From: Pantoea latae
Lineage (GTDB): Bacteria > Pseudomonadota > Gammaproteobacteria > Enterobacterales > Enterobacteriaceae
Direction: 5' to 3'
Length of the DNA stretch: 64,000 nt
Assembly: GCF_002077695.1 (NCBI RefSeq)
Contig: NZ_MWUE01000037.1
Location: 1 to 64,000, forward strand
Part shown: positions 29,057 through 36,862 of the stretch, one piece after another
How the letters are laid out: each line of letters begins with the position of its first letter
Position numbering within the stretch: position 1 is the first letter of the stretch
The notes under the pieces: model-generated
Told to the model about the DNA's origin: nothing
Database searches by the model: none
What the model saw: only the letters and a program-made list of their open reading frames with translations
Made by a program: the position numbers and the translations under genes

Positions 29057-29935
29057 ATGAACAAACACTTTAACTGCATTGGTATTGTAGGCCATCCGCG
29101 TCACCCGACCGCTCTCACCACGCATGAGATGCTGTGGCGCTGGCTGACGTCCAAAGGTTATCAAGTGATTATTGAAAAGCAGATCGCGCAGGAACTCAAC
29201 CTACAGGATGCCCAGACCGGCACGCTGGCGGAGATAGGACAACAGGCTGACCTCGCCGTGGTGGTCGGCGGCGACGGTAATATGCTCGGCGCGGCGCGCG
29301 TGCTGGCGCGCTACGACATCAAAGTCATCGGCATTAACCGCGGCAACCTCGGCTTTCTCACCGACCTCGATCCCGACAACGCGCAGCAGCAGCTGGACGA
29401 GGTGCTGCAGGGCAACTATTTCGTCGAAAGCCGCTTCCTGCTTGAGGCGCGCGTCTGCAAAGATGAATGCTCGCCGCGTCTCGGCCTGGCGATTAACGAG
29501 GTGGTGCTGCATCCTGGCAAAGTGGCGCATATGATCGAGTTTGAGGTCTATATCGACGAGGTGTTCGCCTTCTCGCAGCGGTCCGACGGCCTGATCATCT
29601 CGACGCCGACCGGCTCGACCGCCTACTCGCTTTCGGCGGGCGGCCCGATCCTCACCCCCTCGCTCGACGCCATTGCGCTGGTGCCGATGTTCCCGCATAC
29701 CCTGTCGGCGCGGCCGCTGGTGATCAACAGCAGCAGCACTATCCGGCTGCGCTTTTCCTCGCGCCGCAGCGATCTCGAGATCAGCTGCGACAGCCAGATC
29801 GCCCTGCCGATTCAGGAAGGGGAAAATGTGCTGATCCGCCGCAGTGAGAACCATCTGAACCTGATCCATCCTAAAAACTATAGCTATTTCAACACGCTGA
29901 GTTCAAAGCTAGGCTGGTCGAAAAAATTGTTTTAA
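29057..29935 (+). CDS. nadK: NAD kinase
   Basis: Phosphorylates NAD to NADP. 292 residues. The ATP/NAD-kinase GGDGN motif (VVVGGDGNMLGAARV) and the INRGNLGFLTDL segment are present, then AINEVVLHPGK and the Gly-rich TPTGSTAYSLSAGGPI loop. Divergent from grpE, directly upstream of recN, as in E. coli. Confidence 0.98.
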   Translation: MNKHFNCIGIVGHPRHPTALTTHEMLWRWLTSKGYQVIIEKQIAQELNLQDAQTGTLAEIGQQADLAVVVGGDGNMLGAARVLARYDIKVIGINRGNLGFLTDLDPDNAQQQLDEVLQGNYFVESRFLLEARVCKDECSPRLGLAINEVVLHPGKVAHMIEFEVYIDEVFAFSQRSDGLIISTPTGSTAYSLSAGGPILTPSLDAIALVPMFPHTLSARPLVINSSSTIRLRFSSRRSDLEISCDSQIALPIQEGENVLIRRSENHLNLIHPKNYSYFNTLSSKLGWSKKLF

Positions 29936-29954
29936 ATTCAGCGCGCCCTCTTTA

Positions 29955-30010
29955 CTGGATAAAAAACCAGTTTATACTGTACGAAAAACCATATCTGTTT
30001 TTCTATACAG
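29955..30010 (+). promoter_or_regulatory. recN SOS promoter with three LexA-type boxes
   Basis: Box 1 CTGG-N8-CCAG at 29955-29970, degenerate box 2 CTGT-N8-CCAT at 29977-29992, and perfect box 3 CTGT-N8-ACAG at 29995-30010. A TATACT -10 (29973-29978) lies among them. This layout matches the multi-box E. coli recN promoter as I recall it; LexA repression is inferred. Confidence 0.82.
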
Positions 30011-30018
30011 GTGATTCT

Positions 30019-31680
30019 ATGCTGGCACAGCTGACCATCAGTAATTTCGCTATCGTTCGTGAGCTTGACATCGATTTTCAACGCGGTATGACGGCGATTA
30101 CCGGTGAAACCGGCGCGGGTAAGTCTATTGCCATTGACGCGCTCGGTCTGTGCCTCGGCGGCCGCGCCGAAGCGGACATGGTGCGTCAGGGCGCCGCGCG
30201 CGCTGACCTCTGCGCCCGCTTCAATCTGAAGTCCTCTCCTTCCGCGCAGCGCTGGCTGGAGGAGAATCAGCTCGATGACGGCAACGAGTGTCTGCTGCGC
30301 CGCGTCATCAGCGCCGACGGCCGCTCACGCGGCTTTATCAACGGCACTGCGGTGCCGCTGTCGCAGCTGCGCGATCTGGGCCAGCTGCTGATTCAGATCC
30401 ACGGCCAGCACGCTCATCAGCTGCTGCTGAAAGCCGACCATCAGAAACACCTGCTTGACGCCTACGCCGGTCATGACGATTTGCTGCTGCAGATGCGCCG
30501 CGACTATCACGCCTGGCACCAGAGTTGCCGCAATCTGGCGCAGCATCAGCAGCTGTCGCAGGAGCGCGAGGCGCGCCGCGAGCTGCTGCAGTACCAGCTG
30601 AAAGAACTCAACGATTTTGCGCCGCAGGCGAACGAATACGAACAGATTGACGAAGAGTACAAGAGGCTCGCCAACAGCGGACAGCTGCTCTCTACCAGCC
30701 AGCAGGCGCTGCAGCTACTGGCAGACGGCGACGACAGCAACCTCAACAGCCTGCTCTACAGCGCGCGTCAAATGGTGACCGAGGTGGTGACGCTGGACGA
30801 CAAGCTGAGCGGCGTGCTGAATATGCTGGAAGAAGCGGCGATTCAGCTCAGCGAGGCGAGCGACGAGCTGCGCCACTATGTCGACCGACTCGATCTCGAT
30901 CCCAACCGCCTCTACGAACTCGAGCAGCGCATCTCTCGCTATATCGCGCTGGCGCGCAAGCATCACGTCGCGCCGGAAGGCCTGGCGGAGCTGCACCAGC
31001 AGCTGCTGGCGGAAGCGGAGCTGCTTTCGCAGCAGGAGAGCGATCAGGAGAGCCTACAGGCGTTAGTAAGCGAACACTATCAGGCAGCGCTGCACAGCGC
31101 CGAGCGTTTGCACCAGCAGCGTCAGCAGTATGGCGCCGAACTGGAGCAGCTGATTACCCAGAGTATGCATCAGCTCTCTATGCCGCACGGCCGCTTCACT
31201 ATCGCGCTGACGTTCAACGCCGATCATCTTACGGCAGACGGCGCGACGCGTATCGATTTCCAGGTCACCACCAACCCAGGCCAGCCCCTGCAGCCGCTGG
31301 GTAAAGTGGCCTCCGGCGGCGAGCTGTCACGTATTGCGCTGGCAATCCAGGTGATTACCGCGAAGAAGATGGAAACCCCGGCGATGATCTTCGACGAAGT
31401 GGACGTCGGCATCAGCGGCCCGACCGCCGCCGTGGTCGGCCGTTTGCTGCGTCAGCTGGGCGAATCGACGCAGGTGATGTGCGTGACCCACCTGCCGCAG
31501 GTGGCCGGCTGTGGTCATCAGCACTTCTTCGTCAGCAAAGAGACCGACGGCGCCATGACCGAAACCCATATGCAGGCGCTAGACAAGCGCGCGCGTCTGC
31601 AGGAGCTGGCGCGCCTGCTCGGCGGCAGCGAAGTGACGCGCAATACGCTGGCTAACGCCAAAGAACTTTTAGCGGCCTAA
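30019..31680 (+). CDS. recN: DNA repair protein RecN
   Basis: 553-residue SMC-like ATPase for double-strand-break repair. Walker A GETGAGKSIAIDALG near residue 33, long central coiled coils rich in Gln/Glu/Leu (about 150-380), ABC signature ASGGELSRIALAI and Walker B AMIFDEVDVGISG in the C-terminal half. 83 bp from nadK, with a LexA-controlled promoter in that gap. Confidence 0.97.
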   Translation: MLAQLTISNFAIVRELDIDFQRGMTAITGETGAGKSIAIDALGLCLGGRAEADMVRQGAARADLCARFNLKSSPSAQRWLEENQLDDGNECLLRRVISADGRSRGFINGTAVPLSQLRDLGQLLIQIHGQHAHQLLLKADHQKHLLDAYAGHDDLLLQMRRDYHAWHQSCRNLAQHQQLSQEREARRELLQYQLKELNDFAPQANEYEQIDEEYKRLANSGQLLSTSQQALQLLADGDDSNLNSLLYSARQMVTEVVTLDDKLSGVLNMLEEAAIQLSEASDELRHYVDRLDLDPNRLYELEQRISRYIALARKHHVAPEGLAELHQQLLAEAELLSQQESDQESLQALVSEHYQAALHSAERLHQQRQQYGAELEQLITQSMHQLSMPHGRFTIALTFNADHLTADGATRIDFQVTTNPGQPLQPLGKVASGGELSRIALAIQVITAKKMETPAMIFDEVDVGISGPTAAVVGRLLRQLGESTQVMCVTHLPQVAGCGHQHFFVSKETDGAMTETHMQALDKRARLQELARLLGGSEVTRNTLANAKELLAA

Positions 31681-31875
31681 CTACCGCACTTTCTTCCCGC
31701 TGCGTGGTCATATGCTTGCTCTGTCGATGTAGAGGTTTCCAATAGCGAAAAGGTTTATTATCATCGGCAACTTATGTCGCCTGAATAATAAAGCCTGCCG
31801 CAGGCAGAGTTCAGAATTTGATGGCAAAAAAACAGCCTGAGAAAAGGCGTTTGGCCCCAGAAAAGGAATGTAGAG

Positions 31876-32223
31876 ATGCGCTGTAAAACGCTGACTGCCG
31901 CGGCAGTGGTAATGTTGATGATGACCGCCGGATGCTCCACCCTTGAGCGCGTGGTTTACCGCCCAGATATCAACCAGGGCAACTATCTGGTCGCCAACGA
32001 TGTGGCGAAAATCCACAACGGCATGACGCAGCAGCAGGTCGCCTATACGCTGGGTACGCCGATGATGCGCGACCCGTTTGGCAGCAACGTCTGGTATTAC
32101 GTGTTCCGTCAGGAGCCAGGCCATGAAGCTGTGAAACAGCAGACGCTGACCCTGACCTTCGACAGCAACGGCGTACTGACCAATATCGACAACAAACCGA
32201 ATCTGACCACGTCGCGTGACTGA
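31876..32223 (+). CDS. bamE: Outer membrane assembly lipoprotein BamE (SmpA)
   Basis: 115-residue lipoprotein of the BAM complex that inserts beta-barrel proteins. Signal peptide with lipobox MTAGC (Cys20). The SmpA/OmlA fold follows: VYRPDINQGNYL, VAKIHNGMTQQQVAYTLGTPMM and WYYVFRQE. The preceding 31681-31875 holds no gene that I can recognise. Convergent with rnfH; a bidirectional terminator separates them. Confidence 0.97.
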   Translation: MRCKTLTAAAVVMLMMTAGCSTLERVVYRPDINQGNYLVANDVAKIHNGMTQQQVAYTLGTPMMRDPFGSNVWYYVFRQEPGHEAVKQQTLTLTFDSNGVLTNIDNKPNLTTSRD

Positions 32224-32237
32224 TTGAACACGCAACA

Positions 32238-32261
32238 AAAAAGGCGCCGATGGCGCCTTTT
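32238..32261. terminator. Bidirectional terminator between bamE and rnfH
   Basis: AAAAAGGCGCC-gat-GGCGCCTTTT, with A-run on the left and T-run on the right, so it can end transcripts from both convergent genes. Confidence 0.85.
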
Positions 32262-32281
32262 GCTTTTCTGACAACCGCGAT

Positions 32282-32575
32282 TTACTTCTTCACGCTGGCC
32301 GAGCGCTCCGCACGCTGACGACGCAGCTCTTTAGGATCGGCAATCAGCGGACGATAAATCTCTACCCGATCGCCTTCCTGTAGCATATCGCCCAGCTTCA
32401 CCGGCCGGCTAAAAACACCCACCTTATTACGGCTGAGATCGATATCGCGACGCAGTTCAAGCAGGCCCGATGCGACGATCGCCTGCTCGACAGTGCTTCC
32501 CTCTTCCAGCGTGACCACGCGCTGATACTGCTTTTCTGGCAGCGCGTAAACCACCTCAACGGAGATCTCAGGCAC
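32282..32575 (-). CDS. rnfH: RnfH-family ubiquitin-like protein
   Basis: 97-residue beta-grasp protein of the RnfH (YfjF) family (EVVYALPEKQYQRVVTLEEGSTVEQAIVASG, then VGVFSRPVKLGDMLQEGDRVEIYRPL). Molecular function is unsettled. Overlaps the 3' end of ratA by 8 bp, forming a two-gene operon as in E. coli. Confidence 0.92.
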   Translation of the reverse strand: MPEISVEVVYALPEKQYQRVVTLEEGSTVEQAIVASGLLELRRDIDLSRNKVGVFSRPVKLGDMLQEGDRVEIYRPLIADPKELRRQRAERSASVKK

Positions 32576-33002
32576 TGTAGACCTCTTTGGCGCGCTGGGT
32601 AAAGGCCTGCACCATGCTGTTGGCCAGCTCTTTGAAGATGCGGCCGAACGCCATTTCTACCAGCATATTGGTGAACTCAAAGTCGAGGCTCAGTTCAACC
32701 TTGCAGGCGTCATCGCCCAGCGAGATAAACTGCCATCCGCCGGTGAGCTTGCGGAACGGGCCGTCGACCAGCTGCATATGGATGCGCTGATTGTCGGTAA
32801 GCGTGTTGCGCGTAGTGAAGGTTTTACTAATGCCCGCTTTTGAGACGTCTACCGAGGCCGTCATTTGATTTTCGGACGATTCCAGCACACGACTGCCGGT
32901 ACAGCCCGGCAAAAACTGTGGATAGGCATCCACATCGTTGACCAGTTGGTACATTTGCTCAGCGCTGAAGGGCACCAGCGCTGAACGACTAATCTGAGCC
33001 AT
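32568..33002 (-). CDS. ratA: Ribosome association toxin RatA-family protein
   Basis: 144-residue START-fold protein (polyketide cyclase-like, YfjG/CoQ10-binding family). E. coli RatA was reported to block 70S formation; the Coq10-like fold also suggests ubiquinone binding. Sequence VPFSAEQMYQLVNDVDAYPQFLPGC is the family N-terminus. Upstream of and overlapping rnfH; divergent from smpB. Confidence 0.92.
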   Translation of the reverse strand: MAQISRSALVPFSAEQMYQLVNDVDAYPQFLPGCTGSRVLESSENQMTASVDVSKAGISKTFTTRNTLTDNQRIHMQLVDGPFRKLTGGWQFISLGDDACKVELSLDFEFTNMLVEMAFGRIFKELANSMVQAFTQRAKEVYSA

Positions 33003-33161
33003 AATGGTTCCTGTTCATCACAAAACCGCTGAATTGTAGCATTTCCAGCGATCAAACAAAAATTCCTCGCATTGAGAGGTGTGCTAGAATATCCCGTTTC
33101 CCGGTGCCCCGCTGGACAAGGGGTGCGATGGCCGCCTAAGTGATGTAAAATACGCCGCACT

Positions 33162-33644
33162 ATGACAAAGAAAAAAGTACATAAACCCGGTTCTGCCACT
33201 ATTGCCCTTAACAAACGCGCCCGTCATGAATACTTCATTGAAGAAGAGTTCGAAGCGGGATTGTCGCTACAAGGATGGGAAGTCAAATCGCTCCGTGCAG
33301 GTAAAGCTAACATCAGCGACAGCTATATTCTGCTGCGCGATGGCGAAGCCTACCTGTTCGGCTCTACCTTCCAGCCGCTGGCGGTCGCCTCGACGCACGT
33401 GGTGTGCGATCCGACGCGCAGCCGTAAGCTGCTGCTCAACCAGCGCGAACTCGACTCGCTCTATGGCCGCGTTAACCGCGAAGGTTATACCGTGGTTGCG
33501 CTGTCGCTCTACTGGAAGAACGCCTGGTGCAAGCTGAAGATCGGCGTGGCGCGCGGTAAGAAAGAGCACGATAAGCGCGACGACATCAAAGAGCGCGAGT
33601 GGAAGCTCGATAAAGCGCGCATCATGAAAAATCGCAACCGCTAA
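33162..33644 (+). CDS. smpB: SsrA-binding protein SmpB
   Basis: 160-residue tmRNA partner for trans-translation. OB-fold core with NKRARHEYFIEEEFEAGLSL and GWEVKSLRAGKANISDSYI. Basic C-terminal tail KKEHDKRDDIKEREWKLDKARIMKNRNR enters the mRNA channel (shown split in the family as KKEHDKRDDIK and ARIMKNRNR). Directly upstream of ssrA, the conserved pairing. Confidence 0.98.
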   Translation: MTKKKVHKPGSATIALNKRARHEYFIEEEFEAGLSLQGWEVKSLRAGKANISDSYILLRDGEAYLFGSTFQPLAVASTHVVCDPTRSRKLLLNQRELDSLYGRVNREGYTVVALSLYWKNAWCKLKIGVARGKKEHDKRDDIKEREWKLDKARIMKNRNR

Positions 33645-33688
33645 TCGCTGGATAGTTGTAAAGTTTTTTGCTAGAGTAGTTGGTTCCT

Positions 33689-34052
33689 GGGGCTGATTCT
33701 GGATTCGACGGGATTTGCGAAACCCAAGGTGCATGCCGAGGTGCGGTAGGCCTCGCTAAAAAACCGCAAAAAAATAGTCGCAAACGACGAAAACTACGCT
33801 TTAGCAGCTTAATAACCTGCTAAGAGCCCTCTCTCCCTAGCCTCCGCTCTTAGGACGGGGATCAAGAGAGGTCAAACCCAAAAGAGATCGCGTGGATGCC
33901 CTGCCTGGGGTTGAAGCGTTAAATCTAATCAGGCTAGTCTGTCAGTGGCGTGTCTGTCCGCAGCTGCCAGGCGAATGTAAAGACTGACTAAGCATGTAGT
34001 ACTGAGGATGTAGGAATTTCGGACGCGGGTTCAACTCCCGCCAGCTCCACCA
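33689..34052 (+). ncRNA. ssrA: Transfer-messenger RNA
   Basis: 364-nt tmRNA. It starts GGGGCTGATTCTGGATTCGAC and ends with the tRNA-like 3' half, including GGGTTCAACTCCCGCC (T arm) and CTCCACCA. The tag reading frame starts at GCA 33780 and encodes ANDENYALAA, stopping at TAA 33810-33812. It rescues stalled ribosomes with SmpB and marks peptides for ClpXP. Its 3' end is a common integration point for islands, and the accessory DNA here starts just after it. Confidence 0.98.
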
Positions 34053-34096
34053 AAATTCTTCAAAGATGATTACCAGAGTCATCCGTAGAAGTCCTG

Positions 34097-34133
34097 AAAG
34101 CCCGCTCGGCGTAAGCCTGGCGGGCTTTTTTGT
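34097..34133 (+). terminator. Intrinsic terminator of ssrA
   Basis: AAAGCCCGC (34097-34105) pairs with GCGGGCTTT (34120-34128) and is followed by T residues. Confidence 0.85.
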
Positions 34134-34239
34134 GTCGGCGAGAAATGAAAATTACAATAGCAGGGCAATATCCATTTTTAATTTTTACCATTTTGCCTTT
34201 GAAGTCGTTATGTCATAGCTGACTCATCATTGGTGCTAC

Positions 34240-34810
34240 CTGCTAACTACTACAGCTGCCCAGCTTAATCGCCTGCTGAACTTTCCCGGCGGTGCCGAAA
34301 CCGCTCTCCCTGAACGCCAGGCTATAGAAGGTCTGGTAAGCCTGCTCGCTGATGTCGCTGGTCGTCGGCTCTTTCCCCGGGTTCGCCTTCCCCCATTCCG
34401 CTTCCGCCGCCTTAAGCTGTCCCGGCGTGACCGCCTCCATCCGCTCATTCGCGACTTTCGTCGCCGCTATTTGCCCTTCCGTGCGCGCGATATCCGCCGC
34501 CTGGTTGCCAATCTCACCAATCAGCTGCGCCTCCTGCAGCCGGTTCTGCTCACGCTCTTTGTCAAATATCGGCGACAGCGTCTGGTTGGCGTGCTCCACG
34601 TCCCGGCTCAGCCCGCTCACGTCCTGCGTCTGGTTATCCCGGTCGCGGATAACTATCGCGCCCTCGCTTACCGCCCCGTCCAGTTGCTGTGCATCTTGTC
34701 GCGCGAGGCGTTGACGTTTGCAGAGCCAGTCATCAAGCTGGTGAGATGAGCCCTGTAATCCCAGCAATACTCCTAAAAGAAACTGCTGGCAAAAGGGATT
34801 TTGTGACAAA
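34240..34810 (-). pseudogene. Decayed cdiA 3' fragment (FHA-2 end and pretoxin region)
   Basis: The minus strand holds a segment near-identical to the intact cdiA (VSEGAIVIRDRDN..., LSRDVEHANQTLSPIFDKE, LQEAQLIGEIGNQAADIARTEGQI), preceded by remnants of ASRDKMHS-type FHA-2 repeat in another frame. Compared with cdiA, roughly a hundred residues between LDGAV and AVSEGAI are missing. After a different pretoxin segment (EAVTPGQLKAAEAEWGKANPGKEPTTSDISEQ; split) it stops abruptly at AIKLGSCSS with no toxin tip. It is the last CDI remnant before ssrA. Confidence 0.75.
34486..34675. repeat. Copy of intact-cdiA segment 40272-40464
   Basis: About 190 bp are almost identical, with scattered substitutions, to 40272-40464 inside cdiA, in the same orientation. 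A second shared segment pairs 38060-38175 (orphan 1) with 40040-40157 (cdiA). Such repeats could support recombination of toxin tips onto cdiA (inference). Confidence 0.7.
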
Positions 34811-34880
34811 TATGCCTGCGACTGACGCTATTGAGCACACGCAAAGAGTGATAAGGTTAGCGGCTGAAAGTAAACTATAA
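34746..34880 (+). CDS. Unrecognised 44-residue ORF, possible gene remnant
   Basis: Plus-strand ATG-to-TAA frame with balanced composition (VIPAILLKETAGKRDF..., TDAIEHTQRVIRLAAESKL). Its 3' half is not explained by any minus-strand CDI remnant; the first 60 bases overlap the degraded cdiA fragment. No clear SD. I do not recognise the protein. It may be a fragment of a gene cut by the CDI insertion, or chance. Confidence 0.25.
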   Translation: MSPVIPAILLKETAGKRDFVTNMPATDAIEHTQRVIRLAAESKL

Positions 34881-34913
34881 GCAAAACTTACTCAGTAAAG
34901 GCCACGACTGTTG

Positions 34914-35453
34914 CTAATTTGCAGCTTCAAAAAAACCATCAATTTCACTTTTTGTTAGTTTTCTTAGATATAAATTAACAATGTTATTTTCATCATCTAC
35001 CCCTAGGTAAAAATTATCATCACACTTTATCCAACTAGTTGCTTCTGTATTTTCATCAATCTCCAATAACATAGAATTCAATGTTATTTTTACTTGAATG
35101 CTTACACTAAAATCATCGACAAAGCGCTGACTGAAATTATTGCTATTTAATTCATCCCATAGCCCTTTATTAATAACTGGAATCCCTTCTACACTTTCTG
35201 ACACATTAACTGACAGGCAGTCAACTTTATGGATTGAGCCTGGCTCTATCATTACTAATGTTATAGCTGATAAAAACCCGCTTTCTGGTAATACAGCAAA
35301 CTCAAGGAGACTTGCATTACCGTTTCCTGTTCGCCAATACAGGGGAGGTAACTTTAGAGCATCAAGTGTTTTTATATCAAGCGGAACGTAACCATCAATC
35401 GCAATGGCTACATTCCCAGTCTCATTAACCACGTCATCAACAGTTAATTTCAT
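34914..35453 (-). CDS. Orphan CDI immunity protein, cassette 2
   Basis: 179-residue acidic, AT-rich-encoded cytosolic protein with no signal peptide (MKLTVDDVVNETGNVAIAIDGYV...). Its ATG overlaps the stop of the upstream toxin tip by one base (TAATG), the tight coupling typical of cdiA-CT/cdiI pairs. It should neutralise the tip encoded at 35453-35836; that is inferred from position only. The reading frame is intact although the toxin module is frameshifted. I do not recognise the fold with confidence. Confidence 0.65.
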   Translation of the reverse strand: MKLTVDDVVNETGNVAIAIDGYVPLDIKTLDALKLPPLYWRTGNGNASLLEFAVLPESGFLSAITLVMIEPGSIHKVDCLSVNVSESVEGIPVINKGLWDELNSNNFSQRFVDDFSVSIQVKITLNSMLLEIDENTEATSWIKCDDNFYLGVDDENNIVNLYLRKLTKSEIDGFFEAAN

Positions 35454-36308
35454 TATTTATACAACGCATTTTTCAATACTAGATAAGGGTCTGTAGGCCG
35501 CTGGCTAAATACCAGTCCCCAGCGCCCTACCTGCATTTTCTCGTTAAACTTAACCCCCTGCGAAGAAGCATTTTCAACAGCCCCCTTAAGGCTGGTTAAC
35601 ATAGCCTGACTTCCATCAGTTGTACTGTGAGACAAGCCATTTCGTGTTAAATACTCACCCATATGTTTAGTTGCATTTGCATTTACCCAAATGATTTGCC
35701 CATTAACATTTAACTCAAAAGATTTTGGAATAGATGTCCCCGGTATTGCAGGTTGAGTCGCTTTAATTGAATCAAAAACAGTTCCTGTTTTAACTACATC
35801 AGGGCCAACTTTAGTCGCTGCTGATTCAACCCTACCTCAACCTGAGCAACTACTTTCTCCGTCAGTAACGCACCACCTTTCACTACCCCGGCACCGCCAG
35901 CCAGCAATCCTACTATATCCGTAACCAGCTTGCCGCCTTCAACGCCCGCGTTAAACGAGCCGCTGGCCCCGGCTTTCTGGTACTCCACTTCCATCCGGTT
36001 AATACGGTCAATATAAGACTGCTTCACCGCATCCGAAACGTTACCCAACACATCGCCGCTGTTAAACAGCGTTTTCAGTGCTTCGTAAGTTTCAATCGGA
36101 CTGCTGGCCGTTTTGACAATCCCGTCAACGGCATCATACAGCCCCGCCGGAACCCCAGCTATCATACCTGCTGCAAAGCCCCCGTCCTGCCCCGGGTCGA
36201 TCGCTGTCCATTTGGCCTGTACACCGGCTCTACAGGCTATTGTCTGGCATTCAGCGATTTCTTTATTATTCTGAGCCTGTTGTTTTGTACTCAGATAGTT
36301 ATCTCAAC
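35453..36308 (-). pseudogene. Orphan CdiA toxin-tip module 2, frameshifted
   Basis: It starts at a VENN-like junction: GTTGAG-AT-AAC at 36308-36298 has one base missing from Val-Glu-Asn-Asn codons, and its first G is the last base of the preceding immunity stop. An open frame follows (NYLSTKQQAQNNKEIA, then MIAGVPAGLYDAVDGIVKTA and a hydrophobic GGKLVTDIVGLLAGGAGVVKGG). A second shift near 35836-35860 separates it from a 127-codon tip (ESAATKVGPDVVKTGTVFDSI..., KSFELNVNGQIIWVNANATKHMGEYL split; ending VLKNALYK). The tip resembles CdiA tRNase-type ends from memory, unverified. Confidence 0.7.
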
Positions 36309-36862
36309 TACAAATCATCTTCAGACACAACATCAAAAGCTCCGCAGGCTTTAAACAATTTCTTTAAAGCTCCCGACATAAACGTTGAGTCCAAAGTAGT
36401 TACTTCAATTAAAAAATGGCTATTGTTTAACGGAACATCGAATAAAGTAGCATCCCACCAAAACCACTCTCGCTCCTCCGGTTCCAACCAAGATAACCAT
36501 GATGATAAAGTCCACTGATCATCATGAGATGCTTCGGTAAGCTTTTCTTCATAAGTCAGAGCCTCCCAGTTTTGAAATTGCTTTTCCCTATCGGCTTCCG
36601 TTAACTCTGGTGAAAAACCTTTGACAAATTGAAATGGAAGCATATTTATCCACTTTTCAAGAGAAGGCCATTCTTGCGTTGAATAATTATTTACAATAAT
36701 CATAACCTCTTTCGCCAGAGCCAAAACTAAAGATGCATCATTACATGATACTACGAACCTGGCGATTCCGATTCCCGATGCCTTAGCCATAGCCTGGGGA
36801 GATTTTTTTAACCTCTCCCTTTCCAAAAAAATTTTCCGTAATCTTTCATTATTTGCTTGCAT
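36308..36862 (-). CDS. Orphan CDI immunity protein, cassette 1
   Basis: 184-residue cytosolic protein, Trp/Glu-rich (WTLSSWLSWLEPEEREWFWW), encoded in AT-rich DNA. Its start lies inside the last codons of the upstream toxin frame (14-bp overlap), as expected for a cognate immunity gene. Pairing with the tip ending at 36849 is inferred from position. Its TAG stop runs directly into the VENN-like junction of the next module. No recognised family. Confidence 0.65.
   Translation of the reverse strand: MQANNERLRKIFLERERLKKSPQAMAKASGIGIARFVVSCNDASLVLALAKEVMIIVNNYSTQEWPSLEKWINMLPFQFVKGFSPELTEADREKQFQNWEALTYEEKLTEASHDDQWTLSSWLSWLEPEEREWFWWDATLFDVPLNNSHFLIEVTTLDSTFMSGALKKLFKACGAFDVVSEDDL

Noticed and set aside
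34053..34240. Integrase-driven island at the ssrA 3' end
   Set aside because: No integrase gene and no duplicate of the ssrA 3' end was noticed in the window, so mechanism of insertion is not claimed.
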